Part shown: positions 34,595 to 43,758 of the stretch, piece after piece | Numbering within the stretch: the first letter of the stretch is position 1 | Layout: the number at the start of each line of letters is the position of its first letter | Origin: Chromatiales bacterium | GTDB lineage: Bacteria; Pseudomonadota; Gammaproteobacteria; Steroidobacterales; GCA-2729495 | Reading direction: 5' to 3' | Assembly (NCBI GenBank): GCA_020351875.1 | Contig: CP070671.1 | Coordinates: 451,103-515,102, forward strand | DNA length: 64,000 bases | Notes under the pieces: model-generated | The model's database searches: none | Seen by the model: only the letters and a program-made list of their open reading frames with translations | What the model was told of the DNA's origin: nothing | Translations under genes and position numbers: made by a program

Positions 34595-35440
34595 ATGAGC
34601 GACACCCAAATCCGCCTGCGACCGATCTCCGGCTCCCTGGGCGCCATCATCGAAGGTGTGGACCTGCGTGAGCCGCTGGACGATCAGGCCTACGCGGAGA
34701 TCAAGCAGGCGCTGCTCGACAACCTGGTGATCTTTTTCCGCGACCAGGACATCACACCAGACCAGCAGATTGACTTCGGCAAGCGCTTCGGGGATCTGCA
34801 CATCCACCCGTTTATTCCGAACCTGGAAGGGCACCCGGAAATCATTCGGCTCTATGCCGAGACCGGCACCAAGGAAATGCTGCGGCTCGCCAACTCTTGG
34901 CACGAAGACCTGAGCTACACCGACGACCCGCCCCTGGCCGCCATCCTGCGCGGCGTGCAGGTGCCGTTACGCGGCGGCGATACGATGTGGGTCAACCTGT
35001 ACAAGGCCTACGACACCTTGTCCGACAAGATGAAAGCCATTGTCGAAGACCTGTCGGCCTGGCACGACGTGACCAAGACCTACCGCCGCCAGGAACTGCA
35101 GCGCAAGGGCGGCGCGGAACAATACTGGGGCACCTTCCAGAAAACGCCACCCACTTTGCACCCGATCGTGAAGACCCATCCCGAGACGGGCAAGAAGCTC
35201 CTGTACCTGAGTGAACTCACCACCACTCACATCGAGGGCCTCAACGAGCACGAGAGCGATGCGCTGCTGCAGATGCTGTTCCGGCACATGGACTGGAAAG
35301 AACTGCACTGCCGCTTCTACTGGGAACCCAATTCCATCGCGATGTGGGATAACCGCTGCACCGCCCACTATGCCGTGCGCGACTACACCGAACCCCGAGA
35401 AATGCACCGCGTCACCGTCCTGGGCGAAAACTTCCGCTAG
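34595..35440 (+). CDS. TauD/TfdA-family Fe(II)/2-oxoglutarate dioxygenase
   Basis: 281 residues. The HxD of the iron facial triad is in NSWHEDLSYTDDPP, the distal His in WDNRCTAHYAVRDY, and the 2-oxoglutarate-binding Arg in REMHRVTVLG. The N-terminal GAIIEGVDLREPLDD and VIFFRDQDITPDQQI are typical of the family. Related enzymes hydroxylate taurine, alkylsulfates or aryloxyacids to start their cleavage; there is no neighbouring sulfonate or herbicide gene to decide the substrate. It begins 123 bp after the hemerythrin gene and is probably separate from that operon. Confidence 0.92.
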   Translation: MSDTQIRLRPISGSLGAIIEGVDLREPLDDQAYAEIKQALLDNLVIFFRDQDITPDQQIDFGKRFGDLHIHPFIPNLEGHPEIIRLYAETGTKEMLRLANSWHEDLSYTDDPPLAAILRGVQVPLRGGDTMWVNLYKAYDTLSDKMKAIVEDLSAWHDVTKTYRRQELQRKGGAEQYWGTFQKTPPTLHPIVKTHPETGKKLLYLSELTTTHIEGLNEHESDALLQMLFRHMDWKELHCRFYWEPNSIAMWDNRCTAHYAVRDYTEPREMHRVTVLGENFR

Positions 35441-35669
35441 CAATAGCTTCAGGCGTGACCGAATCCTGTCCCCAAAGCATCGCACCGACCCGAGCGGGCG
35501 GGCCGGGGCTGGGGCGCGCAACGTAAAGCCGGCTCCGGAACGTGGCAGCACACCATCCAACTGCACAACGCACCTTACCCCCTTCCCTCTCCGGAACCCG
35601 CGAGCCGGAGTGCAGCGCCGCTGCCCCGGCCCGCCCGCGAACAGGATCCAACGGGCTTTCCAAGAAAAC

Positions 35670-36395
35670 CTAACCGGCCCGCAGCCCCGGCAAGAACACC
35701 ATCTGCATCGGCAACCCCCGCGGGTCCGTCTCGGGTTCCGCGGGCAGAGTCTTCAACTGCGTCGGCTTGCGCGCGCACAGCGCCAGCACGAACGCATCCA
35801 CCACGTCGTCGCGCGCCGCCTCGAACCCACCGTGGGCGAGAAAGGCGCTGGCAACCAGCGTTTCCGCATCCGGATGCAGGATCGACAGGATTGTCATCCG
35901 CTCCATGAAACCATCGCGCGTGGTCTTGTTCGCGGTCATCGGGCCGCCGGCCAGGCCCGCAAACAGCACCTCCGGATGCGCCTCCAGCAACTGCCGGGCC
36001 AGCTCGGGTTGCGCCTTCAGCAGCTCGTCCAGCTCGCGAATCTTCGGCACCAGGTTCCAGCTCTGCCGGGACAGGCCCCGCCCCGTGAGCCGGCGCGACT
36101 GCGCCAGCGCACCCTGGTAATCCTTCGCCTTCAGGATCGGCCGTACCGGGGCGGCAAACACGCTGGAGCGACGCGGGCCGAGCATCTCCCGTGCCGCCCG
36201 GTCGCACTCGCGCTCCTTTTTGCCCCGCGCCCTGAGCCCGATGGGCATGTCCACCAGCACGCAGGCGTCGACGGGCAGATTGTCGACGATGCCTGCAATC
36301 GTCGGGCTAAACCCGAACGTCGCCGTCTCGCCGTCGAAACGGAAGTAGAACCAGCCGTCCCTGCAACCATCGATGCCAATCGCGGTCTGCATCAT
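35670..36395 (-). CDS. DUF429 family protein
   Basis: 241 residues. The N-terminus IGIDGCRDGWFYFRF and the VLVDMPIGLRARGKKERECD and PRRSSVFAAPVRP segments identify DUF429, a family with an RNase H-like fold of predicted nuclease function. Near the end EAARDDVVDAFVLALCARK supplies further conserved acids. It lies 13 bp after the flavin monooxygenase gene on the same strand and may be the last gene of that unit, though no functional link is obvious. Confidence 0.88.
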   Translation of the reverse strand: MMQTAIGIDGCRDGWFYFRFDGETATFGFSPTIAGIVDNLPVDACVLVDMPIGLRARGKKERECDRAAREMLGPRRSSVFAAPVRPILKAKDYQGALAQSRRLTGRGLSRQSWNLVPKIRELDELLKAQPELARQLLEAHPEVLFAGLAGGPMTANKTTRDGFMERMTILSILHPDAETLVASAFLAHGGFEAARDDVVDAFVLALCARKPTQLKTLPAEPETDPRGLPMQMVFLPGLRAG

Positions 36396-36408
36396 CTAAC
36401 CCTTCGCC

Positions 36409-37581
36409 TCAGTACCCTGCGGCAGCCACGCAGTACCTGCGGTGCAACTCCGCGTCGGCGGCTACGGCCGCGAGCCGGGCGCGCATCTGCGCGGTCTCCT
36501 CCGGATCCAGCCGGTCCATTTCCAGGCCGCGCTCGTGGTTGTCGGCCAGTCGCGCATCCATCGGGGGTTTCACCTCCGCTTCGTAGGCAGCCAGCACATC
36601 GCGCAGCGCAGCCGGCGAGGCAATGGCGTCGTTCGCGACCAGCAACTGCACCAGCCGGTGCACGGCACGCATGGCCACGTTCATGCCCTGGCTGCGTCCC
36701 GGGTGCAGCGTGTTGCAGGCATCACCCAGCAACACGAGATTGCGTTCGGCCCAGCGCGCCGCGTTCATGCGCGTGATGGGATACACGCCGCTGACCTCCG
36801 GACGCACGCCGGCAAGTTCCGGCAGCCACTGTTCCAGTTGCCGGCCCAATTCTTCGGGCGTCGCTTGCTTCCAGCGCGCCAGTTCAGCCGGGGGCACCGG
36901 CAGGCCGATCTTCCAGCCCCCGCCGGTGCGAGGCACCACGCTGATGACCCCGGCGGGCGAGAAATACGCGCGCACCTCGTTGCGCGGATCATCCAGGGTC
37001 CGTGGCGCGAACATCGTGAGCATCGGGTTGCGGTACGCGTAGGTGTCGGCGCTGATACCCGCCGCCCGGCGGAAGCGCGAGGTGCGACCGTCCGCGGCGA
37101 CCACCAGGGCAGCGCGCACTGGCTTGACCTCACCCGCATGCTCCGCTGTCAGGCCGAAGCCGTCTGCGATCTCCAGCGGCCGGGCGCTGGCCGGGCGCCA
37201 GACGGAAAAGTGCGGGTTGCGTGCTGCCGCCGTCAGCAGCGCCTGCGAAATGAGTTCGTGGTTCAGGTACAGGAAATACCGGTGCGGGATGTCCAGCTGC
37301 TCCACCGGCACGTGCAGCACGACCTCGCCGTCCGGCGTCAGGTAGCGGGCACCGAGGCGCTTCTCTGCACCCAGCGCCCACATATCGTCCAGTACGCCCC
37401 ACTCGGCCAGCCATTCGCAGGTTTTCGGCTGCAGGTGATCGCCGCGCGCGGTATCCAGTGGTTCCGCACTGCGCTCCACCAGCAGCACCCGCCAGCCGGT
37501 GGGCGCCAGCGCGCACGCCATGGCCGGACCGGCGATCCCGCCACCGATAATCGCAACGTCAAACTCCTGCGCGTCAGACAT
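36409..37581 (-). CDS. FAD-dependent monooxygenase (UbiH/PHBH type)
   Basis: 390 residues from ATG 37581. The FAD-binding GxGxxG is in VAIIGGGIAGPAMACALAP, the NAD(P)H/FAD DG motif in LVVAADGRTSRFRRAAGI, and the GD motif in LVLLGDACNTLHPGRSQGMN. The family hydroxylates aromatic or quinone-like substrates. The start overlaps the end of the upstream MBL-fold gene by 8 bp, so the two are co-translated and probably act on the same pathway. Confidence 0.9.
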   Translation of the reverse strand: MSDAQEFDVAIIGGGIAGPAMACALAPTGWRVLLVERSAEPLDTARGDHLQPKTCEWLAEWGVLDDMWALGAEKRLGARYLTPDGEVVLHVPVEQLDIPHRYFLYLNHELISQALLTAAARNPHFSVWRPASARPLEIADGFGLTAEHAGEVKPVRAALVVAADGRTSRFRRAAGISADTYAYRNPMLTMFAPRTLDDPRNEVRAYFSPAGVISVVPRTGGGWKIGLPVPPAELARWKQATPEELGRQLEQWLPELAGVRPEVSGVYPITRMNAARWAERNLVLLGDACNTLHPGRSQGMNVAMRAVHRLVQLLVANDAIASPAALRDVLAAYEAEVKPPMDARLADNHERGLEMDRLDPEETAQMRARLAAVAADAELHRRYCVAAAGY

Positions 37582-38443
37582 GGTGATAGAACAGGCCCTG
37601 GCGGTCACTCACGACCCGGACGGCAGACGGACCGGCGAAGTGGGCGCCCATCAGCAGCGTGTCGGTGTCGGCAATCCCGTCCAGCAAAGCCTGGCGCGTC
37701 TCCAGCGCGCGGTAATGATCGATATCGAACTGGCTGCACCATGTCGAACATTCGATCTGCACCGGGTGATGGATCACGTCACCACTCATCACCGCGCGGG
37801 CGCGCCCGTCGTCGAGCTCGATCACCACGTTGCCAGGCGTGTGCCCGGGCGCATGGCACAGCTGGATCCCGGGCAGGATCTCGTGGTCATAGGCCACGCG
37901 GTCTACCTGGCCGGCGGCGATCACCGGCAACACGCTGTCGGCCCACGGGCGCACGTAGGCGTTGTGCGGGTCCACTTCGTGGTAGTTCTCCCAGTACGCA
38001 AGCTCCCCGGCCGCGAACAGGTAACGCGCGTTGGGAAAGGTCGGCACCCAGTGACCATCCTGCAACCGGGTATTCCAACCTACGTGGTCGCCGTGCAGGT
38101 GCGTGCAGCACACGTAGTCGATATCTGCCGGCGTGAGGCCAGCCTGAGCCAGCCGGTCGAGGTACGGCCACTGCTGCTGGTGCCACTCCGGGATCAGCGG
38201 CCGCTCCTTGTGGTTGCCGACGCAGGTGTCCACGAGCAGGTTGCCGCGGTCGGTGCGCACCACCAGGCTGTGAAATGACATGATCAGCAGGCCGGTCTCA
38301 GGGTCCACGAAGGCCGGGTCCCGGCCCGTGCGCGCGCCAAGCACATCGGCCCGCGTCACGTTGCGTAACAGGAAATCCGGCTCGCGGGCCGGCCACTGGA
38401 ATTCCAGCACGCGGACAATGTCGAAGGGACCGGGCAAATGCAT
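37574..38443 (-). CDS. MBL-fold metallo-hydrolase
   Basis: 289 residues. The zinc site is THLHGDHVGWNTR with later ligands in CHAPGHTPGNVVIEL, VMSGDVIHHPVQIE and LLMGAHFAGPSA. The arrangement resembles lactonase/quorum-quenching and arylhydrolase branches of the metallo-beta-lactamase fold, but the substrate is unassigned. It is the first gene of a minus-strand unit with the FAD monooxygenase and DUF429. Confidence 0.9.
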   Translation of the reverse strand: MHLPGPFDIVRVLEFQWPAREPDFLLRNVTRADVLGARTGRDPAFVDPETGLLIMSFHSLVVRTDRGNLLVDTCVGNHKERPLIPEWHQQQWPYLDRLAQAGLTPADIDYVCCTHLHGDHVGWNTRLQDGHWVPTFPNARYLFAAGELAYWENYHEVDPHNAYVRPWADSVLPVIAAGQVDRVAYDHEILPGIQLCHAPGHTPGNVVIELDDGRARAVMSGDVIHHPVQIECSTWCSQFDIDHYRALETRQALLDGIADTDTLLMGAHFAGPSAVRVVSDRQGLFYHHV

Positions 38444-38484
38444 TGGGCTAGACTAACTCAACCGCTGTTCCACCGGAGCGCGCC

Positions 38485-39357
38485 GTGAGCGAAGCGATCT
38501 ACAAGAAACCGTGGCCCGGAATCGTGGCCTTCACGATGGCCTTTTTCAGCCAGTGGCTCGGCCACAGCACTTACACCGTCATTGAGCAGAGTTTCGGGCA
38601 TTACCACTACTGGGTTGCCTTCGCACTGGGTTCGGTGGGCTTCTGGGTGGTCTGGCAGGGCCTGGACAAGGCGGAGACGCAGGCCACCTGGATGGGCCTG
38701 CTCGGGGGGCTGCTGATCTGGGTCGGCTGGTTCGAGTTTTCCTTCGAATTTTTTGGCGAACTGTACAACGTGCCGCCCTACCCGGTGGATGAGCTATACG
38801 CAGCGGCCCCCAATGCCAACATGTTGCAGGCCTCCTTGCCGATCATGCTGGGCATTTTTCTGCTGTATGGCATGTTCAACCGCAACACGAAGTGCAACTT
38901 CATGCGCTGGTTTCACCGCAACCTGCGCTTCAGCCCCGGCATGCCGGTACGTAACAACCAGCGGAATTTCGCGCGCATTGCCGCGATCGAGATCCTGTTC
39001 GTCATCTGGTTTTGCTACCTTTTCTGGCTGTACGCGTTTTATTTTGGCAGCGACAGCCCAGTCGTCGCGGTGGCCTATGTCGGCTGGACCGGCTGGGCAC
39101 TGTACCTGCTTTGGAAGCTGATCAAGATTCCGCGGGTGGGTCACGCGGTGCGTTACGGGATCCCGACCGGGATCGTCGGCTGGGGCTCGTTCGAGATGCC
39201 CACCTATTTCGGTGCCTACGATGAAATCTGGCTGAAGCCGTTCGACTACCCCATCACGACACTCGTGGTACTCGCGATCTTCTGCGCCTGCTTCGTGTAT
39301 GTCGCCAGACACCAGCGACCGGGTATCGGCAGCCACGCGGCCGCAGCATCGGCCTGA
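38485..39357 (+). CDS. Polytopic membrane protein, unknown function
   Basis: 290 residues from GTG 38485 with SD CGGAG upstream. About seven hydrophobic helices are visible (for example WVAFALGSVGFWVVWQGLDK, MLGIFLLYGMFNRNTKCNFM, FVIWFCYLFWLYAFYFGSDS). Aromatic-rich segments and conserved-looking acids (WFEFSFEFFGELYNVPPYPV) suggest a channel, transporter or membrane enzyme. I do not recognise the family. It is divergent from the MBL gene with a 41-bp spacer and its stop abuts the stop of the phospholipase D gene. Confidence 0.75.
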   Translation: MSEAIYKKPWPGIVAFTMAFFSQWLGHSTYTVIEQSFGHYHYWVAFALGSVGFWVVWQGLDKAETQATWMGLLGGLLIWVGWFEFSFEFFGELYNVPPYPVDELYAAAPNANMLQASLPIMLGIFLLYGMFNRNTKCNFMRWFHRNLRFSPGMPVRNNQRNFARIAAIEILFVIWFCYLFWLYAFYFGSDSPVVAVAYVGWTGWALYLLWKLIKIPRVGHAVRYGIPTGIVGWGSFEMPTYFGAYDEIWLKPFDYPITTLVVLAIFCACFVYVARHQRPGIGSHAAAASA

Positions 39358-41427
39358 CTAGAATATGTAGTCGCCCAGCACCTCGAGCAGGTGATCCGAC
39401 CAGCGTTCAGGGAAGGGCTCGAGCAGCTCCGGTGACCGGTCGAAGTCGGCCTGGAACACCTGCTCCAGCAACTCGTCCACCGACGCCTTGTGGGAGGTCG
39501 CGATGTTCATCTCGCGATTGATCTTCAGGCTCCAGCGGTCGAAATTCGCGGACCCCACGCAGGCCCAGCCGTCGTAGACGGCGGCCTTCACGTGGGACAT
39601 GCCGGGATAGATGAAAACGCGCACACCGTTCTCCAGCATCGCGTTCGCGGCCAGCGCATTGTCGCGCGTCAACGCACCGCGGTCGCTGACCAGCGGCACG
39701 ATCACCCGCACGTCCACGCCCCGGTGGCGGGCACGGATCAGTTCGTGCAGCAACGTGTCATCCGTGAAGTAGGCGTTCTCCACGTAGATGTAGCGCTTCG
39801 CGCGCCGAATGGCCTCTTGCTGCGACCGCAGGATTTCGGCGACGCCCGGACGGGTATGCAGCAGGCGAATCGGGTAGCCATAAACGCCACTGCCCTCCGG
39901 CTGACCACCCAGTTTGTGAAAGAACCAGCCGATATCCCCGAACCAGCCGGCGTGAATCCACGCATCGTCAAATTCATTCTGGATCTTGCGCACGATCGGG
40001 CCGCGCACCTCGATCATCAGGTCGTGCCAGTCGTAGCGGTACTCCCGCGCAATATTCATGCCGCCCAGGTAGCCGATCTGCTTGTCGACCAGCGTGGTCT
40101 TCACATGGTCCCCCGTGAGCCACGGGTTCGGCGCCTGGCGAACGCTGACTTTGGAACCTTCAGTGAGAAACCGCCGGACTGATGGCGGCGCCTCGTGGTC
40201 ACGTGGCAGGGTCGCCTGCCGTTCGGCCGTCGAAATGATCGTGCCCAACCCGTCGAGCAGCACTTTCACGTCGATGCCGTCGCGCGCCCGGTCTTTCAGC
40301 AGCTCGCCGATGCTCGCGGCAAAGTCATCATTGTCGAAAATGTAGGTACGCATGTGCACTGTTTGCTGCGCGCCCTCGATCGTCTCGATCAGCCGCGGGA
40401 AAAATTCGTCGCCGTCCACCAGGTATTCCAGCGTGCCACTCGACGCCGAACGCCCCGTCAGTTCCGTCAGGAATTCTTCCCATTCATCGAGATTCATGCC
40501 GCGGCTCGTCGCCAGCGGCGGGACCGGCCCCTTCGGCAAGGTGACGGCGGCGAGGTCTTTCACCGGCATCGTCGCGGTGTCCGTCAGCACGAAGAACAGG
40601 CGCTTCAGCGACGACACTGGCCGCACCGCGATGCCCCCCAGGTGGCTCTGCGCGAGGTGCCCGATGGTCTGCGTGACCGGGATCACCGGAGGCTGCGCAA
40701 CCTTGGTATCCAGGCTCGGCTCGATGCGTGAGAACACCGCAAGCCGGAGATCCAGGTTCATGTACAGGAACGGCAGCGAGTACATGCCCGTGTCTCCGGT
40801 GTCCCAGACCAGGCGACGATCCTCGATGCCCATCTCGGCCAGGTAGGCTTCGGTCACGGGCCTGCCGTACTGGAGCATGCGCCCGATAGACAGGGTTTCG
40901 GCAATACGAAAGCCTTCCGGTCGCTCCCGCAGTGTGACCGAGCGGATGCGACCGTCGGCATCGCGGTACAGGAAGTAGTCGTCGAGACTGAAATGCACGA
41001 CGACCCCGGACCGGGGCTCATCGGGCAGGAAAGCTTCAAACAGGCGGGCCCGCAGCGCGTTCCAGTGCGGCACGGGCAATATCCGCACCGGGATGGCATC
41101 GGCCGGCAGATCGGGCCACGGTGCCGACCGGTGATACTCCAGCGGCACGATATACGGCCCGGTGTAGCCTTCAGCCGCATTCAGCTGCAGGTCGATGCGC
41201 CGGGACCAGTTCCCGCCCGTGTAAAAATCACCCGCCGGGGTCGAATAGCGCAGAAAGAACCGCTCGCCGCCCAGGAAGCCTTCCCGCCCGACCATCGGTT
41301 CGGACAGCGGGGGCATCGCGGCCGCAGGCAACGCCAGTCCGACCAGCAGCAGCCCCAGGCACAACCTCACCTGGGCCGAAGCCAGCCCATGACCCCACAC
41401 CATTTGTCTCGAATACGGGCACATCAT
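39358..41427 (-). CDS. Exported phospholipase D / cardiolipin synthase-like protein
   Basis: 689 residues; the frame also offers a start at 41403, which gives a cleaner signal peptide (ending LALPAAA). The first ~330 residues form an unassigned extracytoplasmic domain. The second half carries two PLD HKD motifs: GDHVKTTLVDKQIGYLGGMN and MSHVKAAVYDGWACVGSANF, the latter followed by the GSxNxD-type segment. It should cleave or transfer phosphodiester head groups in the periplasm or outside the cell. The long N-terminal extension compared with ClsA/ClsB suggests a specialised role. Confidence 0.9.
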   Translation of the reverse strand: MMCPYSRQMVWGHGLASAQVRLCLGLLLVGLALPAAAMPPLSEPMVGREGFLGGERFFLRYSTPAGDFYTGGNWSRRIDLQLNAAEGYTGPYIVPLEYHRSAPWPDLPADAIPVRILPVPHWNALRARLFEAFLPDEPRSGVVVHFSLDDYFLYRDADGRIRSVTLRERPEGFRIAETLSIGRMLQYGRPVTEAYLAEMGIEDRRLVWDTGDTGMYSLPFLYMNLDLRLAVFSRIEPSLDTKVAQPPVIPVTQTIGHLAQSHLGGIAVRPVSSLKRLFFVLTDTATMPVKDLAAVTLPKGPVPPLATSRGMNLDEWEEFLTELTGRSASSGTLEYLVDGDEFFPRLIETIEGAQQTVHMRTYIFDNDDFAASIGELLKDRARDGIDVKVLLDGLGTIISTAERQATLPRDHEAPPSVRRFLTEGSKVSVRQAPNPWLTGDHVKTTLVDKQIGYLGGMNIAREYRYDWHDLMIEVRGPIVRKIQNEFDDAWIHAGWFGDIGWFFHKLGGQPEGSGVYGYPIRLLHTRPGVAEILRSQQEAIRRAKRYIYVENAYFTDDTLLHELIRARHRGVDVRVIVPLVSDRGALTRDNALAANAMLENGVRVFIYPGMSHVKAAVYDGWACVGSANFDRWSLKINREMNIATSHKASVDELLEQVFQADFDRSPELLEPFPERWSDHLLEVLGDYIF

Positions 41428-41451
41428 ATTGAAGGCTAGCGCAGCCTGCGC

Positions 41452-42183
41452 TCAGAAACCGTCGTGGAGTTCCACTAGTTCATAGTGGGTCTGCATGTAG
41501 CCCGCCACCTGGGCCTTCAGCACCACGAAATCGCCGTCCGTGGTGGTCCAGACGTCGTAATCCGGGTGTTCTCCGGCCATGCCGGTGACCGTCACGAAAC
41601 GGAAGTGCCAGGCCGGAAAGGTGCCCGCGGCCACCGTGACCTCTTCTTCCCCGTCGTAGACCAGGTTCGCTTCCACCGTGCACAGCATCGGGCCGGTCGC
41701 ACCGCGGTGATCGGGCGATGACAGCACGGCGGTCACCGACTGGATCTCCCCGGGCCGGCTGCGGTCCACCATTTGTGTGGCCCACCCGTCGTTCTGAATC
41801 GCGTGGCCACCAAAAAAGCGCGCACCGCCGGCCACGTTCATGCGTTGCGACACGCGACCATCCGGCGTGGTCAGGGTTTCGCATTCGGCGGTTTCACCGT
41901 CGAAGCGAAACCAGCCGGAGCCATGGAATTGGTCGCCAACCGTGATGCGCACGAAGGCATCGGCCGGGCAGAAATCGGGCCGCAGGTTCACCTGCACGAA
42001 GCGCAATACGCTCGGCCGATCGTCGATCTCGGAGTGGGCAAGCAACGAACGCCGGCCATCCGTGTGCCGCACCAGGGTCCACCGTTCCCGGCCGCGCTCT
42101 TCCCCCAGCCGGTCGGGCTTGTTGGACGTATAGCGCACCCTGCCTGTCCGCACTGCATGGTCGCGTTGCAGATAATCCTTCAC
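41452..42183 (-). CDS. Conserved hypothetical protein, beta-rich
   Basis: 243 residues from GTG 42183. No signal peptide or membrane segment is seen. The sequence alternates strands typical of a lipocalin-like or DUF3108-like beta barrel (WTLVRHTDGRRSLLAHSEID, FHGSGWFRFDGETAECETLT, GTFPAWHFRFVTVTG, YDVWTTTDGDFVVLKAQVAG). I do not recognise the family with confidence. It lies 24 bp downstream of nothing obvious and 24 bp before the PLD gene on the same strand, so it may be the first gene of that unit. Confidence 0.7.
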   Translation of the reverse strand: MKDYLQRDHAVRTGRVRYTSNKPDRLGEERGRERWTLVRHTDGRRSLLAHSEIDDRPSVLRFVQVNLRPDFCPADAFVRITVGDQFHGSGWFRFDGETAECETLTTPDGRVSQRMNVAGGARFFGGHAIQNDGWATQMVDRSRPGEIQSVTAVLSSPDHRGATGPMLCTVEANLVYDGEEEVTVAAGTFPAWHFRFVTVTGMAGEHPDYDVWTTTDGDFVVLKAQVAGYMQTHYELVELHDGF

Positions 42184-42384
42184 GGGTCATTACTCCTGGT
42201 TCCCGGCCCCGACGCCGTGTGCCCCACATCGGACCGCCGGTATCGCCCCCCCCAAAAACGAGACATCGGTCACGATTCCGGCCCGAAACTGTGGGCCACT
42301 TCAACTTAATGCTTTCCGTTAACCCTTACATATAGGGCTGCGGCGAACTGCATGTGGCAGCAAGGCCCAACATGCTGGACCAGT

Positions 42385-43608
42385 ATGGCAACCGACATCA
42401 ACAACGACCAAGAACAACTGGACGCCGCGGGATAGCTGGCGGCCGGTTTCCGGTGGCTGCATTTCAGCCCCGGGCTCGAGAAAGACTACCGGGAATACCA
42501 GCGCACCGAGGGCCTGCCCCAGCTCCGCATTGCGTTGAGCCTCGGGTTCATCTTCGGACTCAGCTTCCTCACGCTCGACTACTTCCTGGGCGAGCGCGGA
42601 CTGAGCAGCCCGGACATCTTCACGCGCTTCATCGCAAACCAGTCGTTCGTGATTTCGATGTTGCTCGCCACCTTCTTCACTTCGATGCGGCCGTTCCTTA
42701 GCCTGTACGGCGTGCTCGTTTGCCTGAACCTCGGCTTGTCCTCGCTGTTTGTCACCACGATAGGGCAGGCCCGCGGCATCGGCGTACCGTATGCGGGCTT
42801 TCTCGTCCTGACCTTCTACACCTTTTTCTTCGTCGGACTGCGCTTCTGGCCCGCGCTGCTGACCTCTGCCAGCATCTTTCTCGCGGTCATTGCCGTGCCA
42901 GTGCTGCGCGAAGTGCCGTTCGCTGCGCTGCTGTACAACGGGGCATTCCTGTTGTTCTCGAACGTGATTGGCGCCACCGGCCTGTACAACATCGAATACA
43001 ACCGGCGCAAGAGTTTTCTCGAAGCTCTGGAGCTACAAAAACTCGCCGGTTCGGATCCTCTCACCGGGCTCGCGAACCGCGGCACCTTCACGACACACCT
43101 CGATCGCACCTGGCGGCATGGCAAACGCAGCGGGGACGCGCTGACCGTCGCGATGGTGGACGTCGACCACTTCAAGAAGTACAACGATCGCTATGGCCAC
43201 CAGGCCGGCGACCGCGTGCTGCAGCGTATCGCCGCGCTGGTCGCAGACATCGGCAATCGACTCCTGGACCTGGCCGGCCGGTATGGCGGCGAGGAGTTCG
43301 TGCTGGTGCTGCCGGGCTGTTCGCTGGCCCACGCCCGCGAACGCCTGCAGAACCTGCGCCGGGACGTCGAAGACCTGGACATCGAGCACGCCGATTCGGA
43401 CCTCGGCGGCAAGGTCACGGTCAGCGCCGGTATCGCCCAGGTCTGCCCGCAGGAAACCGAGCGCAGCGCCGACGGCCTGGTGCAGATGGCCGACCAGGCC
43501 CTGTACTCGGCGAAGCAGCAGGGCCGCAACCGGGTGGTGATCGCCGCCGAAGACCCGGAACTGCAGACGGGTATTTTCCGCTTCGAAGACCTTCGCGTTA
43601 GCGGCTAA
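42385..43608 (+). CDS. Membrane GGDEF diguanylate cyclase with an in-frame TAG near the N-terminus
   Basis: The coding frame can be followed from ATG 42385 (MATDINNDQEQLDAAG), but a TAG at 42433-42435 interrupts it before LAAGFRWLHFSPGLEKDYRE, and translation must restart downstream (a TTG at 42535 is the first usual start). Five or six membrane helices follow, then a linker helix and a complete GGDEF domain: active site RYGGEEFVLVLPG and inhibitory I-site RLLD five residues before it. The cyclase domain looks functional and would make cyclic di-GMP. Whether the stop kills the protein, is bypassed by restart, or is a sequence error is unresolved. Confidence 0.8.
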
Positions 43609-43758
43609 GGCCGCCGCGACTCACCTACAGCGAATCCCCACGTTCTGCGGCCCGCGTCGACCCGGCGCCCGCTAACCCGCAAAAAGCGTTGCCTGGCAGC
43701 GTTTTTCACATCGTGCAGCGATCCCGGATAATGCGTGTTTTCGCCCCGGACACGCCCG

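Noticed and set aside
36442..38136. 564-codon plus-strand open frame
   Set aside because: Antisense to the FAD monooxygenase and MBL genes, which have clear catalytic motifs.
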